Assembly: GCF_963576545.1 (NCBI RefSeq)
Contig: NC_083649.1
Span: 7,721,906-7,785,905, forward strand
DNA from: Limanda limanda
Lineage: Eukaryota > Chordata > Actinopteri > Pleuronectiformes > Pleuronectidae
Reading direction: 5' to 3'
Length of the DNA stretch: 64,000 nt
The notes under the pieces were generated by a model, which was not told the origin of the DNA, did no database searches, and saw only the letters and a list, made by a program, of their open reading frames with translations. The position numbers were made by a program, and so were the translations under genes. Shown one piece after another: positions 19,374 to 43,938 of the stretch; the stretch's first letter is position 1, and each line of letters begins with the position of its first letter.

Positions 19374-19663
19374 TGGAGGACCATACATGACTTAAGTATA
19401 AATAAATAAATGTAGCAATAAATACAGAAATAAAAAAGGAAATAAACAAATGTAGCAATAAATACAGAAATAAATAAATAAAAAAGGAAATAAATAAATG
19501 TAGCAATAAATACAGAAATAAATAAATAAAAAAGGAAATAAATTCATTAATACAGCAATAAAAAAATAAATACGTTACTAACAACAGAAATGTCTAAATA
19601 AATGTCTTCCACATTTATTTATTTCTACATTTATTTATACTTATGTCATGTATGGTCCTCCAT
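19374..19663. mobile_element. Palindromic MITE with 9-bp target duplication
   Basis: The left end TGGAGGACCATACATGAC and the right end GTCATGTATGGTCCTCCA are perfect inverted repeats, and the inverted match continues into TATAAATAAAT on each side. ACTTTAGTA flanks the element directly on the left (19365-19373) and right (19664-19672). The interior is an array of AAATAAATGTAGCAATAAAT-type tandem units. The 9-bp duplication fits a Mutator-like element, though an 8-bp hAT reading is possible. Confidence 0.85.
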
Positions 19664-20040
19664 ACTTTAGTACTCGAGTATTAACGTTTACAAACATGCA
19701 CCAGCTCAGTCCCAGTAACACCAGTGGTCTCCTCCTCCACCTTCTTAACGTCGATGGTAATACCCCCCACACACACGGCTAGGCCCCGCCCCTCGCAGAG
19801 ACAGCGGGGGGGCCAGTCGCGCTCTCGCCAAGCAAATGAGCCGCTCGCGCCGGGCGGGTGCCCATGTGGACCCGCACCATGCCTTGTTGTTCTGAGCTGT
19901 GATTGGTCGAGTGCTGTTCAGGCGCTGCGGGCAACACGTGCGGGAGCGAAAACGCGGAGCCCGGTGCGTGGGGGGGATTCACCGGCGGGGAGGGGGGACC
20001 GCAACCGGGTGCGGGGTTTGCACCGGGAAGCTCGTGAATA

Positions 20041-20639
20041 CACACGCACTCTCTCTCTAACACACATACACACAAACACACACAGTTTCTCTATCTCTAT
20101 CTCTCACCCACACTCTCTCTGTCTCTCACACACTCTCTCTGTCTGTCTCTCACACACTCTCTCACACCCACACTCTCTCTGTCTCTCACACACACACCCT
20201 CTCTCTCTGTCTCACACACACACTCTCTCTGTCTCTCACACACACACTCTCTCTCTCTGTCTCTCACACACACACCCTCTCTCTCTGTCTCTCACACACT
20301 CTCTCTCACCCACACTCTCTCTGTCTCTCACACACACACCCTCTCTCTCTGTCTCTCACACACTCTCTCTCACCCACACTCTCTCTGTCTCTCTCTCACA
20401 CACACACACACACTCTCTCTCTCACACACACACTGTCTGTCTCTCTCTCTCACACTTTCTCTCAAACACACACACACGCTCTCTCTCTCTGTAACACACG
20501 TACACACACACACTCTCTCTCTCACGCATTCACACACTCGCTGTCTCTCTCTCACACACACACTCTCTCTGTTTCTCTCTCACACACGCTCTCTCTCTCT
20601 CTAACACACGTACACACACACTCTCTCTCTCACGCACAG

Positions 20640-20672
<33 letters not shown>

Positions 20673-20700
20673 GTCTCTCTCTCTCACACACCTACACACA
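20041..20700. repeat. CT/CA-rich low-complexity satellite
   Basis: About 660 bases of alternating CTCTCTCTGTCTCTC and CACACACA blocks, just upstream of the mnt first exon. Long frames through it encode only Ser/Leu/His/Thr runs and are not genes. Confidence 0.95.
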
Positions 20701-21104
20701 GTGGAGCTGGTGACGACGCGCGGGGACGGGACTGCGCGGGCTTGTTGCGTGGCGCCTGGTTTTGCGGGCGGCCGTAGTAACGGGGCGGGGCAGGAACCCG
20801 GGAGGGGCGGAGCTTAACGAGAACACGACTCGCCTTGTTGTGTGTATTCCCGTGCTCGCATCGCCATCTTGTTGCAATCCTGTTTTTTTTTTTTTACGTC
20901 TGCGAGGATCGACTCCGTCCGGACGGGATCGAACCTTCCTCCTCACCCTCCCGCAGCAGCACCGGGGACGAGCCGCTCGGGCCCGCGGCGGCGAACCGTG
21001 CACACGGCTGTTCCAGGCGGGACCTCACCCTCCCCCTGCTCGGGTCTCTTTCCTCCCTCGCTCGCTCCCGGGCCCCCGGGTCGAGAGGGTCCCCCCGGGT
21101 TGCG
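20701..21104 (+). promoter_or_regulatory. mnt: GC-rich mnt promoter / 5' UTR region
   Basis: The interval is CpG-rich (CGGGGACGGGACTGCGCGGG, GGCCGTAGTAACGGGGCGGG), unlike the AT-rich surroundings, and leads directly into the mnt start codon. Another GC-rich patch lies at 19,780-20,030. This is the composition of a vertebrate housekeeping promoter. The transcription start cannot be set from sequence alone. Confidence 0.6.
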
Positions 21105-33099
<11,995 letters not shown>

Positions 33100-35932
33100 A
33101 AGAGTTAAAAAACTAAAAAGATGGGTCGGACTGAAGGAGAGAAAGATTCAGAACTTCTGGATAAGTTGTAACACTCCAATCGATAACCAGGAGTCTCTGA
33201 CAGACATGAATTCACGAAAACATCATCAGCTGTTTTTCGGACAAACTCTTGACAAATATCTCCAGAGATATTCGGTCCCAGCTCTGTTAGTTTGTGAACA
33301 ATAGGACTAAAGCAGAGTCAGGGGGTCCGGCCATTGTTTATGAGAATGCGACTGACATTTGTCGCCGCTGCAAAGACAGGAACTCTTGTTTTCCCTTCCT
33401 TCCTTCCTTCCTCTGCCTTCTTCTCTACTTCCTTCCCTCCTCTCCTCCCTTTACAACAAGAAGCACTAACACGATAAGCTCAGTTCACACTCAGGCATCA
33501 AGGATTTACCTTAAACTCTTCATTCACCCGTCGAGGGACAACGCACGAGCGAGAGACGGTAGTTTGTCGTTTTGGCTGTTGTCATGGTGATACAGTCTGT
33601 GCCCGTTTTGTATTCATGTGATCTCAATGTCATGTGGGACATCGTTGGGGAATAATGTCACTGCCGGGTTTGAGAGCAGCTCAGTGGTCTCACTGATGAA
33701 TTGGACACAAGAGTGTGAAGTTGACCACATCACACACAAAGTTAGAGCAACACTAAGCAACGTTATAACTAAAAATAGCAGCTTCATTCAAAGGCGTCAT
33801 GGTTCGCTGACTTTGAATAGAGAGACAATGTTTCCTCTTTCATTCCCACTCCACTCCCCCCCCCCCCGTTTGAAACTATGTAACTGGTGAGCGTGTACGA
33901 TCTCTTCTGAGAAGTGTGGAACAGCCACGGATTCAATTGTCAGAATCAGGTGAAGCGAGTTGAAGAGTGAAGCTGAACCGTAGCTCAGTTAAAAAAGATA
34001 AAAAAGTTATTAAAAACCAGAGTTTATCTCCAATATTCAGCAGGAAACTTTTAGAATATGAAGAAATCTCAACTGAATTTGGTGGATTTGTTACTGCTGC
34101 AACTATTCTGGTTCAGGAAGCTGAGGATCATGGGTAATATCCACCGCTCAGTTGCGTTTCAGGTCACTGAGTAGAGTTACAGTTTAGTCTTCTCTACATG
34201 AAAACCTCTTAATCACTCTGGCTGTGGCTGCAGGGGGCGCTTTTGCTCAGTGAAGTTACTTAGTGTTGCTTTAAATGGAGCTAAATCATGAAATCTTAAC
34301 GACAGTAAAGATCCTCATTTACATTGCTCGAATTTCTTGTCACCCCTTTGCTTTTGCCTTCGATCTTAGTACAGACGTATCGAGTATAGAACTTGCTTCA
34401 GGAGGTTGGTCGTCTCCAGCTTCCTCCAAATGAAGGTTCCTCACCATTTCACCTGGAAAATAGTTACAGAAAAAGAGTGAACAGCAGGTGGTGATGCTTT
34501 AATGAAATTTGAACCAATCTGCAGTTTAGAAATACACAACCTTCTTTATGTGAGATTTCTGTCCTGCCGTCAGCTTCTGGTGGCATGAGTGGAGGTGTTT
34601 ATCCTTTCTATCTTTTTGGATGGAGTCCGACACAGTGGAGTGTCCCCCACTGATGAGGCGCAGGTTTAAAGAGAAAGAATTGGGGCTATGATTGCTCGTC
34701 TCGCTCATTTGACAGACGTTGAATTTTAACCAAATTACAGAATCATGAGTCATAAAACAAATAAAGGGTTAGGGTTACATTTTGAGTGAGATTTTTCACA
34801 TATTGTCTTGATTCATGCAACCAGTCAAATGTATAATGATGCTCCACTGCACTACTTGTCCCACAGTGAAAAGATGGTCAGAATTATTTATCAGCTGTTT
34901 TCTACAGGATTTTGAAAGAGTCACGAGAATGTTAAAGTCTCTTGGACATATTTTACTGTCCGATTGATTTAATCAGTGCTGATCTAAACCAAACAAAGGC
35001 CCGTCACAGATTGAAGCCGACATGGCAAGCTTTTAACTCGTCAGAATTACTGGAAATATGTTTGTTGACTTTAATTTCAAAAGACGGCCAAGGAAAATGA
35101 AGACGTTCACACAACCATGTTACTGCTCTCAAAACCTTCAGCGACAGGTTTCCTCATGATGTTCCTCTAACACACCGCAGGGCAATACGGGTTTCCATCC
35201 TCTAATCTCTCTAATGCAACAGCTCCCTCTGCTGCCTCCCCCTGGACCTCATTCTGACGTCACACACACACACACACACACACACACAACACAAACTTCC
35301 TGCACAACCTGGACTAAACACTTTCAGTGTAACACCTCAGTCTTTGTCCCTGAAAACAGTCGACATTATCCTGACTGGTGCCTTGTGCTGTGTTACATTA
35401 AACACAGTCCAGATCATTGGCCACATGATAAACTGCAGAGGACACAGAGGAATCCCAGAAGATAGATTTTTAAAGCTTAACCTCAAAGTTTGGATACAGC
35501 ACAAAAATATCAAGTTGAAAATCAGTTTGCATTTGTTTCCACTCCAATGTTTTATAAACAGACATCAAGCTGACTCCTCTGCTCCAGTCCAGAAAATCAG
35601 TTTCTATATTTCAAAATGGAAAATGTGTTGTGTCGCACACTTTCTTTGTGTGTGTGTCTGTATGTGGGTCTGTATATGTGTGTGTGTGTTCAAGGTCCCA
35701 CTCAAACAGCTCGTGTCTCCACAGCTTTTTCTCAGCCTACTCGTGTCACATCATCAGATCTCCCATCAGTGTGTGGATCTGCCCTTTGCCTCTTCTGCTG
35801 TTTCTCAATGTTGCGTCTGTACATGTGAGTGTATTCAATGTTTTATATTCTGTACTATAGTTAATCCTATTGTACCTGTAGCATGGCTCTGTTTCTTTGG
35901 TTATACAGTTTGCCCTGTGCATGAAAGAGTGC

Positions 35933-35978
<46 letters not shown>

Positions 35979-36725
35979 CAAGCAAGTTATTTTTGTACAC
36001 AGAGGTGATTTATGGTATGAGCCCGTCTGGGTGCTGTGGTGTGTGCCTATACTCAGTTTTCCTGAACACTCTGACAACTCTGGCGAAACACGTACGCACT
36101 GAGCGAATGGAAGAGACAAAGATTTACTGTCATACATGTTTTCTTTTCTTTTTTCTGTTGGTTTGTTTTTTTTATAAGTTTTTTCCATTTTGTGAGTTGG
36201 ACTGAGTCACGCGGGAGTGAAAAAAAGAAAATGACAAAAAAAGTTGTTGCTCTTTGTCTTGACAACAAACTGATGTCTAATATCCAATTTGAGTTTTGTA
36301 ATATTTGTATGTATGTATGAAAGTTTTGTAAATTTGTGATGGTATGCACGTTTTGGCATATGAGTGTATGTATCTTACAATTTGAAATGCTTGTTTCTTT
36401 GTTTGTTTTTTTGCATGTAGATTGCCGTTTAGGTTCTTTTTGTTTAAAGGTTTTGTTTTCATGTTTATTTTCGGGACCATGTACAATACTGTATAACGTG
36501 GGCAGGATCTTGGACCTCATGCTACATTGATATTATATATGAATATAAAAAACATGTTTTCCCTATGGAGAAAGTTTTAAGTTATATATCGCCTGTACAC
36601 TCTGGGCTGCCTTTTAGATCTATCTGTCCACTGTTTAAGATAACAATGATGATAATGGATAAAACATATTAATGAAGAATTATGCTGATGAAATAATAAA
36701 GATTCTTAATAAATCTTATTACATT
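33100..36725 (+). other. mnt: mnt 3' UTR, ~3.6 kb
   Basis: No new exon is seen after the mnt stop. The first pair of canonical poly(A) signals with a plausible downstream context is AATAAA at 36695-36700 and 36708-36713, so the 3' UTR is probably about 3.6 kb. It contains CA and GT runs (35263-35288, 35932-35977) and one MITE (33742-34273). Earlier cleavage cannot be excluded. Confidence 0.6.
33742..34273. mobile_element. MITE inside mnt 3' UTR
   Basis: The left end AGAGCAACACTAAGCAAC and the reverse complement of the right end, AAAGCAACACTAAGTAAC, are inverted repeats about 530 bp apart, with TTA at the left and TTTAA at the right flank. The subterminal GCGCCCCCTGCAGCC (reverse complement at ~34,227-34,241) recurs in related form at 57,431-57,480. 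It has no coding capacity. Confidence 0.7.
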
Positions 36726-36729
36726 TACA

Positions 36730-38136
36730 ACACATCTTGCTCCTGTGTTTATTGGTCACGTGAAAAAATATATATACAGACAAAACTTCCTTACAACAAA
36801 TTGAGATAAAAAAAATCACATTCACAAGTTACAAAAACCCTGAAAATGCAGTTTACATGTTACAAACCTAATATCGCCACAATGGCCACTAGATGGCAGC
36901 GCTACACAATTATCAAAGATACTAACTGATGAGCTGTGCTATTACATTAGTAAAACCAGAATGGCTGCCAAGGCTGAACAGTTTCCTTATATTCTATGAA
37001 GCTGCACCAAATTTTACACACTCCAAACATATGGCTGATTATTGTCATCAAATTTCCATGAATCAAATCCTTGGACATTGGTGAAAATGTTGAAAAATGC
37101 CTCTTGCTATGATAAAGAAAGTTCCTGGATTTGCCCCCTGATCCGGGTCTACCCCTTAATTTGATGGGTTCTTCCCTGATCCATATCACAGCCATCCTCA
37201 AACCTTGGTGATAATCCTTCCTGTAGTTTGTTTGGTAATCTTGCTTACAAACAAACCAACTAACAAACAAATGGACGAGGGTGAAAACGAAACCTCTTTG
37301 GAGACAACAGAATGAAACTGTTGACTCATAGTGAAATTTACAGATTAGATAAATCCACCTGTGAGCTGCTGAAGTGCTCTTGAACACCACACTGAGGCTG
37401 TGGCTGCTCCTCAGGCTTCTCCTGACTGAACAAAGAAGAAATCTAACAGAGCTCATGTGTCTGTTTTGTCGTTGTGTCTTTGTTCAGAGTTTGAAGTTCT
37501 CACAGTTAAGCTCTCTGATTTGTCCAGATTACGTTTGTTGACATGAGTTTTTTTCAAAGCTTCTTCTATTAATCTGGAGTTGTTGTCAAAGCAACAAACC
37601 TTAAGTGCAGCTTATTAATATTTAGCTTCATCCTGGCCAAGAAGTTTCAAGTTGAATCTGATGCACAAAGAAATCTTTAGTTCCAATTGTCTTGTTTTCT
37701 TACTATCACAATTTAAAAGCCTCTATTTATACATAATACAATATAAAGCAAAATAAAAGGAAAAGGAAATCAGACAATTAACAGACAAATTAAGCTATTT
37801 TACATTCGTTCATGTTAAATTAGGAATCGGTCATTTGAACACAAAAAATTATTAAAGATTTCGCAGAAGTCACTTTAAATTCGAAGCTGTTTTTTTAAGA
37901 GATTTTAGTTTCATTTTCAAAAGCAAAATTTCATGACAATCACTTAGAAGTCTCCTGCACGTCATCTGGGGAAAACCTCACTATTCATGCATTGTCCTGG
38001 AGAACAATAATCAGACAGGTCTCTGAATGTCATGTGGCTCGTTTCCTGTTCTGACATCACATTCTATAAACGGAGGCTGTCTCTGTCTTCCTGTTCGCTG
38101 CTGGTCCGTCTCCTCGCCCAGGGAGTCGTGGGAGGA
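36730..38136 (-). other. septin4: septin4 3' UTR, converging on mnt
   Basis: Downstream of the septin4 stop (minus strand), the clearest AATAAA is the reverse complement at 36748-36753, giving a ~1.4-kb 3' UTR that ends within a few tens of bases of the mnt cleavage site. A dispersed fish repeat fragment lies at about 37,080-37,290 (ending in CAAACAAACCAACTAACAAA). Confidence 0.55.
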
Positions 38137-41100
38137 TCAGCAGCCGCCTCTGTGACTGTGCTGCATCTGCTCCTGAATCCTTTCAAACACCTCCTGCATC
38201 CTCCTCAGCTACAGACACCAACAAATAAAGGAGTAGATCAGGACCGATCACATTTGTCAGTGAGTGAGTCAGTTATTGTGTAAAAAAACAAATGTACCTC
38301 TTCGTCTTTCTCAAAGATGAGTCTTTCCTTCTCAGTGTCAACGGCGGCGAGCGGCAGAGGGAAGTTGTCCTCGCTGCCTTCTTGACACTTCTCACGCAAA
38401 CTAAAGCACACACAGACAAAGAAGAAGAACAAAATCGTTCTGAAACATCACACTGAGAATGTAAGACAAGGCCTGAAGAGATCTTTAAACGATTTATATA
38501 TGATATGGAAAAATCAGGCCTAAGAAATTACCCATTCCTTCACAATTGGGATTTTAACAATGTGTTAAATAAGCCATTACATATGAAGTGAAAGAAGATT
38601 TCCACCCTTTCTTTCTGCCTAAACATACCAATGGAAAAGAACATTTAAATACAAATCTCTCTCCTCCAGGAAGCTACAGTTTAAAGGGACTCTTACCTTT
38701 GTTGCATTTGAGAATTACAGCACATTCAAATCATCCCGCCTTCCTCCAATGCCCCACCCCCTCGTTCCCATCCGCGGTGTTTTTTTGAAGAAACTTTATT
38801 TACAAGCAGACTTAACAACCTACTGCCTCCGCGCAGGCACGTGAGTTTTTGTTTACCAAAGCAATGGATTCGGATTCAGAAGCACCGGTAAGTTATATAC
38901 ATTTACATTCACATATGATGACGGGCCCGAATGCGCCACAAGAAGCAGACGGGCTTCCTGTCTGTTTCCATGCAGCAAACAGACAGGTCTGTCGGCCAAT
39001 AAGGTCCTTCGGTCCGAAGAATTTTATTGGTTGAAGTTTTCACTAAATATTATGAGAGTGAAATAATTGTTTGTTTTTACTCATGGTGGGTCTGTCTTGC
39101 ATTTTAGAGTGTCATTACCTTATTAATACCAATTTAACCTTATCCAAAAAAAGTGTAAAAATGCAACAAAGGTAAGAGTCCCTTTAAGAGGCAAACAACA
39201 AAGCACTGGAAGCTCAGTGACTCAAACAGTGGACGTGTAATTGTCCTGCCTCCACCCACCTGCGTTTCTTCTCCTGCACCACCATGCGCGTCATGTTCTG
39301 GATGCAGTGCGCTCGGTAGTTCTCGTAGTGCGTCTCCCGCGTCACGTCCTTCAGGTCCTGCATGTGCGTCCTCACCAGCATGTTCCTCAGCAACAGGAAG
39401 TCAGAGTGAGCCGGGTTCTCCACTGAGATGGAACAACAGGACAACATGTAGCTGGATCACACTGGTTTTAGTTGTATTTTCAACAGAACAAACATGAGGA
39501 GAACAACGGATGTGAAGGGGCTATATATTCACATTAACAGAAACATGAGGATATTTCGACCTTTGACCTTCGAGCACCAAAATTTAATCAGTTAATCATT
39601 GAGTCCCAGTGAAGGTTTCTACCAAATTTTAAGAAATTCCCTCGAAGGGTTCTTGAGATATTGTGCTCACAAAACTAAGATCATGGTTTGTGAGGTCACA
39701 GCGACCTTGACCTTAACCTTTGACCACCAAATTCAAATCCGTTCACCCTTTCTACCAAACTTGAGGAAATTCCCTCCAGACCTTCCTGAGTTATTAAGTT
39801 CATAAGGTAAAACATTTGATTTGTGAGGTCACAGCAGCCGTGTCCTTCAACCTTAAACCACTAAAATACAATCAGTTCATCCTTGAGTCCAACAAAATAT
39901 TTCTTTGGGCTGTCCTTTAGATATCGTGGTCATAGATTGGGACGGACAACCCGAGAACACAATGTCTCCATGATGATTGTCACTGGAGTATATGTTTGTG
40001 TGTTTTACCTTCCACCACCCCCCAGGGATACAGACGACCTCTGAATCTGCGACCTTTACTCTCCACTTGAACGTTTCCCCCGATCACTGCAAACGGGATG
40101 CTGTCCTGAAGAGAGAAGGAGAACCAATGAGCTGTCCGTCCCGAGGTGGATCCAACAACTCATTTATAACATGAGGATTCAAGCGAAGAACCTTGAGGAT
40201 CTGGTCGTGCATCTTAAAGTCTTCGTCCTCGTCTGAATCACACTCTGGAAACTGGTAAATGTTGATGCCAAACTGCTTCATCTCCTCTTGGATCTTGAGT
40301 CCGTGGAGACAAAAACAAAAACAAGATTTAGAGAGATTATCTTTCATGTGACTGAAACTTAAGACAACGTGAGATCTCGTACCTTCATCTTCTTCCTGCA
40401 AACCTCTGCCTGTGTTAGACTGTCGGCTTTGGCCAGTATTGGAACTATGTTGACTTTTTCGTGGATGGCCTTCATGCACTCAATGTCCAGAGGTCGAAGT
40501 CTGATGGGAGTAAAACACATAAGTACGTACATATAAAAATATCCCCAAAAGAACAATTTCTATTTCAGCCACATGTGCACAAGACAAACACCAGAATGTC
40601 TGTGTACCCGTGGCCGAATGGAGAGATGAAGTAGAGGCAGCAGTGAACTCTGTTGTCCTGGATGTTTCTTCTGTTCAAGCCGCTCTCGTCTCTGAAGTAC
40701 TTTTCAAACTGCTCGTCGATGTAGTCCTCTATTCGCTTCCAGCTGATGCAAACACAAAAACTCTGAGTGAGTGAAACAGCAACAGAGACAAACCACAAAC
40801 CGGGAAGGCAAAGGAGGTGCTTAAAACCCTCCTGGCCGACCACTGACATGAGCGATTTCAAAATAAAAGCATATTTTCTGTGCTTGTGTTGCCTTGGAAC
40901 AGTCAAATAAAGCAGCAGCGATTCATGTCTGGGTTGTGACCTGGAGAGAGATGCTGACCTCACCTTTCTGAGTTGTTGACGGCGTCTCCGAACCCGGGCG
41001 AGTCTATGATGGTGAGCCTCAGTTTGACTCCTTTCTCCTCGATGCTGACGGTGTGTTTGATGATGTCGAGTGTTTGACTGATTCGCTCTGCAGACAAACA

Positions 41101-42278
41101 CACAAGTGCAAAGTAAGTCGTGGCAGCTGATGACATGAACCAGTCCCATATGCAAGTGATACATGAAGTAACCTCACCTTCAGCATTAGGAACCTTCCTG
41201 TCTTTGTAGAGGTCAGTGAGGAACAAACTGTTGATGAGTGTGGATTTCCCGAGGCCAGACTCTCCTACAGAGGGAACAAGAGAGACACTCTTCAACCCAG
41301 ATTCAAAACATCACATCCACGTGTTTGTCTTTTTTTTCCTACACAAAACTTTGAACTAAAAAGATAAGCAGTTGTTCACGCTTGAAATCAGATGACACAA
41401 CACAACAGCAACATGACAAAATCAGCAGTGATGTCTCTGATCTGACCTGAAACGTTCTTGATCTTTGTATAAGATGGTGTTTTTTGTCATGTGTGTGTTT
41501 TCAGGTGGAGAGATGCTACATTCGGTCTTGATAACATCATCAGTCAGTCTCACACAGTAAGGGACTGACCTGCCACCATGAGTGTGAAGGTGAAACCTTT
41601 CTTCACTGTTTTTCTGTGAACCTGGTTGGGCAACGTGGCAAATCCCACATAGTCCTTGTCCTGATCCTGCAGACAGAAATGGATTTAATAGATGAACTAA
41701 AATACTTTGCTCGAAACATGATAGTAAATACTGTTTTTGATTTCATTTCAAGTAAATCACAGGTAAAAATGTTACCTGTGATGTGTAATGTTAAAAATGA
41801 TCAATAACCAAAATGTGTCTTGATTTCCCCTGTGATGCTGCAGCCTTATAAGTAGGTTTACTCATTGACCATCAGTGGCTTCATCAGCGAGGATGAAGTT
41901 TGACGGCAGAACAGAGGTGAAGTCTTGTCTAGAACCTGTTAACCACATCAATCAGCAGCTCTGGTTTGAAATTGAAAGCAGGTTTCTGACTCTTTTTTCA
42001 CAAGTGCATATGAGAGATTTGTCATCAGGATGAGAACTGTATATTTGACAGTGTGGGTGAGTGTGTGGTGATGTACAAGGAAATCAAATGAAAGGTTGTG
42101 TGATTTTGTTCTGCTTCTTTTATGTATATTTTGATTAGTTTTTGTATTTGGGACTTAAAAGGTTCATGGGGGATTAGGGTTAAATATTCTGTTTCTTTTC
42201 AATCACCAAAGGCCCTAAAAAAAAACTAGATCACAAGGCAAACATCACCACTGTCATCTTGGGCACTAACAGATAATA

Positions 42279-42312
<34 letters not shown>

Positions 42313-42673
42313 AAAAGCACACAGAACACACCTCTGGAGAGTCATAGGGGTCAAAGCGTCCCCACGGACTGTGTGGACGGGAGACCGAGCTGCCTGTGGA
42401 GTCCAGAGACGTCTGAGAGACGAGCTGCCTCCTCAGCGGCAGCGGCTGAAACCCTGAGTCCGCTCCTGCACGGTGGGGTCTCTGAGGGGCGGATGGAGAT
42501 TCGGTGGTGGGGTGGCAGGGGATGGGACGGGCAGGAGGGGGGGTCCCGGGTAGGCTGGGGCGTCTCCCGTTGGTTGTGGCACGGGGTCCCTCTGCCCCGT
42601 GGTTCACTGACATCTGGTGACCTGGGTCCTGGTGCTGATCGCCCGCCTGAGAGACGCCAGGCAGGTCCCTCAT
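38137..42673 (-). CDS. septin4: Septin 4, filament-forming GTPase
   Basis: Septins are cytoskeletal GTPases that assemble into hetero-oligomeric filaments. Eleven exons join in frame, in transcript order: 42332-42673 (coding part), 41570-41666, 41178-41264, 40964-41087, 40608-40742, 40383-40500, 40192-40293, 40009-40105, 39260-39422, 38298-38400 and 38137-38208. From the Met at 42673 this is 1,440 nt, or 479 residues; human SEPTIN4 is 478 as I recall. The N-terminus is Pro/Arg-rich and ends [13 protein letters not shown], a motif close to human SEPTIN4, followed by [20 protein letters not shown] (polybasic). The G domain shows G1 [10 protein letters not shown]3 DSPGFGD and G4 AKAD; the septin unique element includes [14 protein letters not shown]. 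The C-terminus is a short coiled coil ([20 protein letters not shown]). The frame stays open 14 codons upstream of the chosen Met to the acceptor at 42716, so a longer N-terminus is possible. Confidence 0.93.
38685..39183 (+). mobile_element. TTAA-flanked MITE in a septin4 intron, carrying a start-codon exon
   Basis: The termini AGGGACTCTTACCTTTGTTG and its reverse complement (CAACAAAGGTAAGAGTCCCT) are perfect inverted repeats, with TTAA on each side (38681-38684 and 39184-39187). The interior has a GC-rich patch with a CACGTG E-box near 38838, then ATG at 38864 in a short frame (MDSDSEAP) running into a consensus donor ACCG|GTAAGT at 38888. This may be the promoter and first exon of the parent transposon. 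No transposase catalytic region is present. Confidence 0.8.
39540..39965. mobile_element. Dispersed fish repeat in a septin4 intron
   Basis: A module containing GACCTTTGACCACCAAA-like sequence, a 'rtccttgagtcc' phrase, AAATTCCCTC and TTGAGATATTGTGCTCAC is present two to three times in degraded tandem form, ending GGGACGGACAACCCGAGAAC. From memory this is an abundant teleost interspersed repeat. The assignment to a named family is not attempted. Confidence 0.6.
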
Positions 42674-42994
42674 GGTGAAGGGGAACTGAGTGTCCTCCTG
42701 ATCATCGATGGACAGACTGGAAAACTAGGATGAGAGACCGCAGAGCTACTTAGACATGTTTGTACAATCAAAACTAAAAAAATAAATAAGAAACGCTATG
42801 ACACAATATGAAGGAATATTTGGAGCCTAAATTTAAAATAACATGTTTGTGGCAAAACTTGATATTGAGGGAATGGAATTACCATCTTTCCCTTCAACTG
42901 TTGTGTATGACACTTATAGATCTACGTTTGATGTATTTCACAATAAAGATATAGGCCCTTGAAAAAAACATGACTTGATAAGTTTTCTGTTGCA

Positions 42995-43330
42995 ATGCAG
43001 CTACACGCTTTCTTCGGTGGACTAGTGGCAGAAACTTGGACTATGGGCAGAAAAGGTATCTGGTTCGTCTCTGGTTCGACTCCACGGAGAAACAACAAAA
43101 AGACGAACCTGGATTGATCTGTCCAAAAATCCAAGAGGATTCTCCCTACCCTGTCTAGTGCCCCTGAGCAAGGCACCTTACTCCCCCAACATCTGCTCAC
43201 TGCTCTGTGTGTCCTACACCAGATGGGTTAAAAGCAGAGGTTAAATTTCCCTACAATTGCATGAGTGTGCATGTCTGTGCATGTGTTTGGGACAAATAAA
43301 TGTATCTTAATCTTAATCTTAATCTTAACT
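42995..43330 (+). mobile_element. tRNA-derived SINE in septin4 5' intron
   Basis: A pol III B-box-like motif GGTTCGACTCC lies at 43073-43083, with a degenerate A-box region upstream. Then come AACCTGGATTGATCTGTCCA, CCCCTGAGCAAGGCACCTTA and a 3' end with a short (ATCTTA)n tail at 43303-43327. The order of parts is that of a tRNA-derived SINE widespread in percomorph fish. Confidence 0.8.
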
Positions 43331-43808
43331 GTGACCTGCGATCCCTTTATACCATTACAGAGGCCCTCATCCATCTGTCCAGCGATGGGGGAGATACACA
43401 GTCAGTGTTGATCTGCAGGTTCGCAAACACGAGGGTCAAAGTGGATGTATTGACTAGACTCAAGTCTTTTGTTTAAAGGAGAATTGTTCATTGTCACATA
43501 GTAGACAAAGCATGTGGATGAAAATAGTCATGAGGGCAACAAGTCTGTGTTTGTTTCTTTTGCTCTCGTCTTTTTTTCCAAGGCCTCAGTCCACACCTGC
43601 CTCGGTAATACACATCACACACTATCCTGAGTCCTCTTTTGGACCCGGTCTGAAGGCAGCACAGCTCTCACTGCTGCTGGTGGCAATGAGCAGGTTGGGT
43701 TTGGCATCCCTCTACCTGTCAGCTCTCATTACCCACAAAGCTTTGCAACAGGGCTTAACCCAGCTTAATGCTGTGTCGGTGTGGGGGGAAGTTGGGGATT
43801 TAACTCTT

Positions 43809-43938
<130 letters not shown>

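Noticed and set aside
19724..20494. 256-codon plus-strand frame rich in Ser/Leu/His/Thr
   Set aside because: It is a translation of the CT/CA satellite upstream of mnt and has no domain or splice support.
43060..43110. Possible tRNA gene from a B-box-like motif
   Set aside because: The sequence continues into a SINE body and an (ATCTTA)n tail, and no complete cloverleaf is evident.
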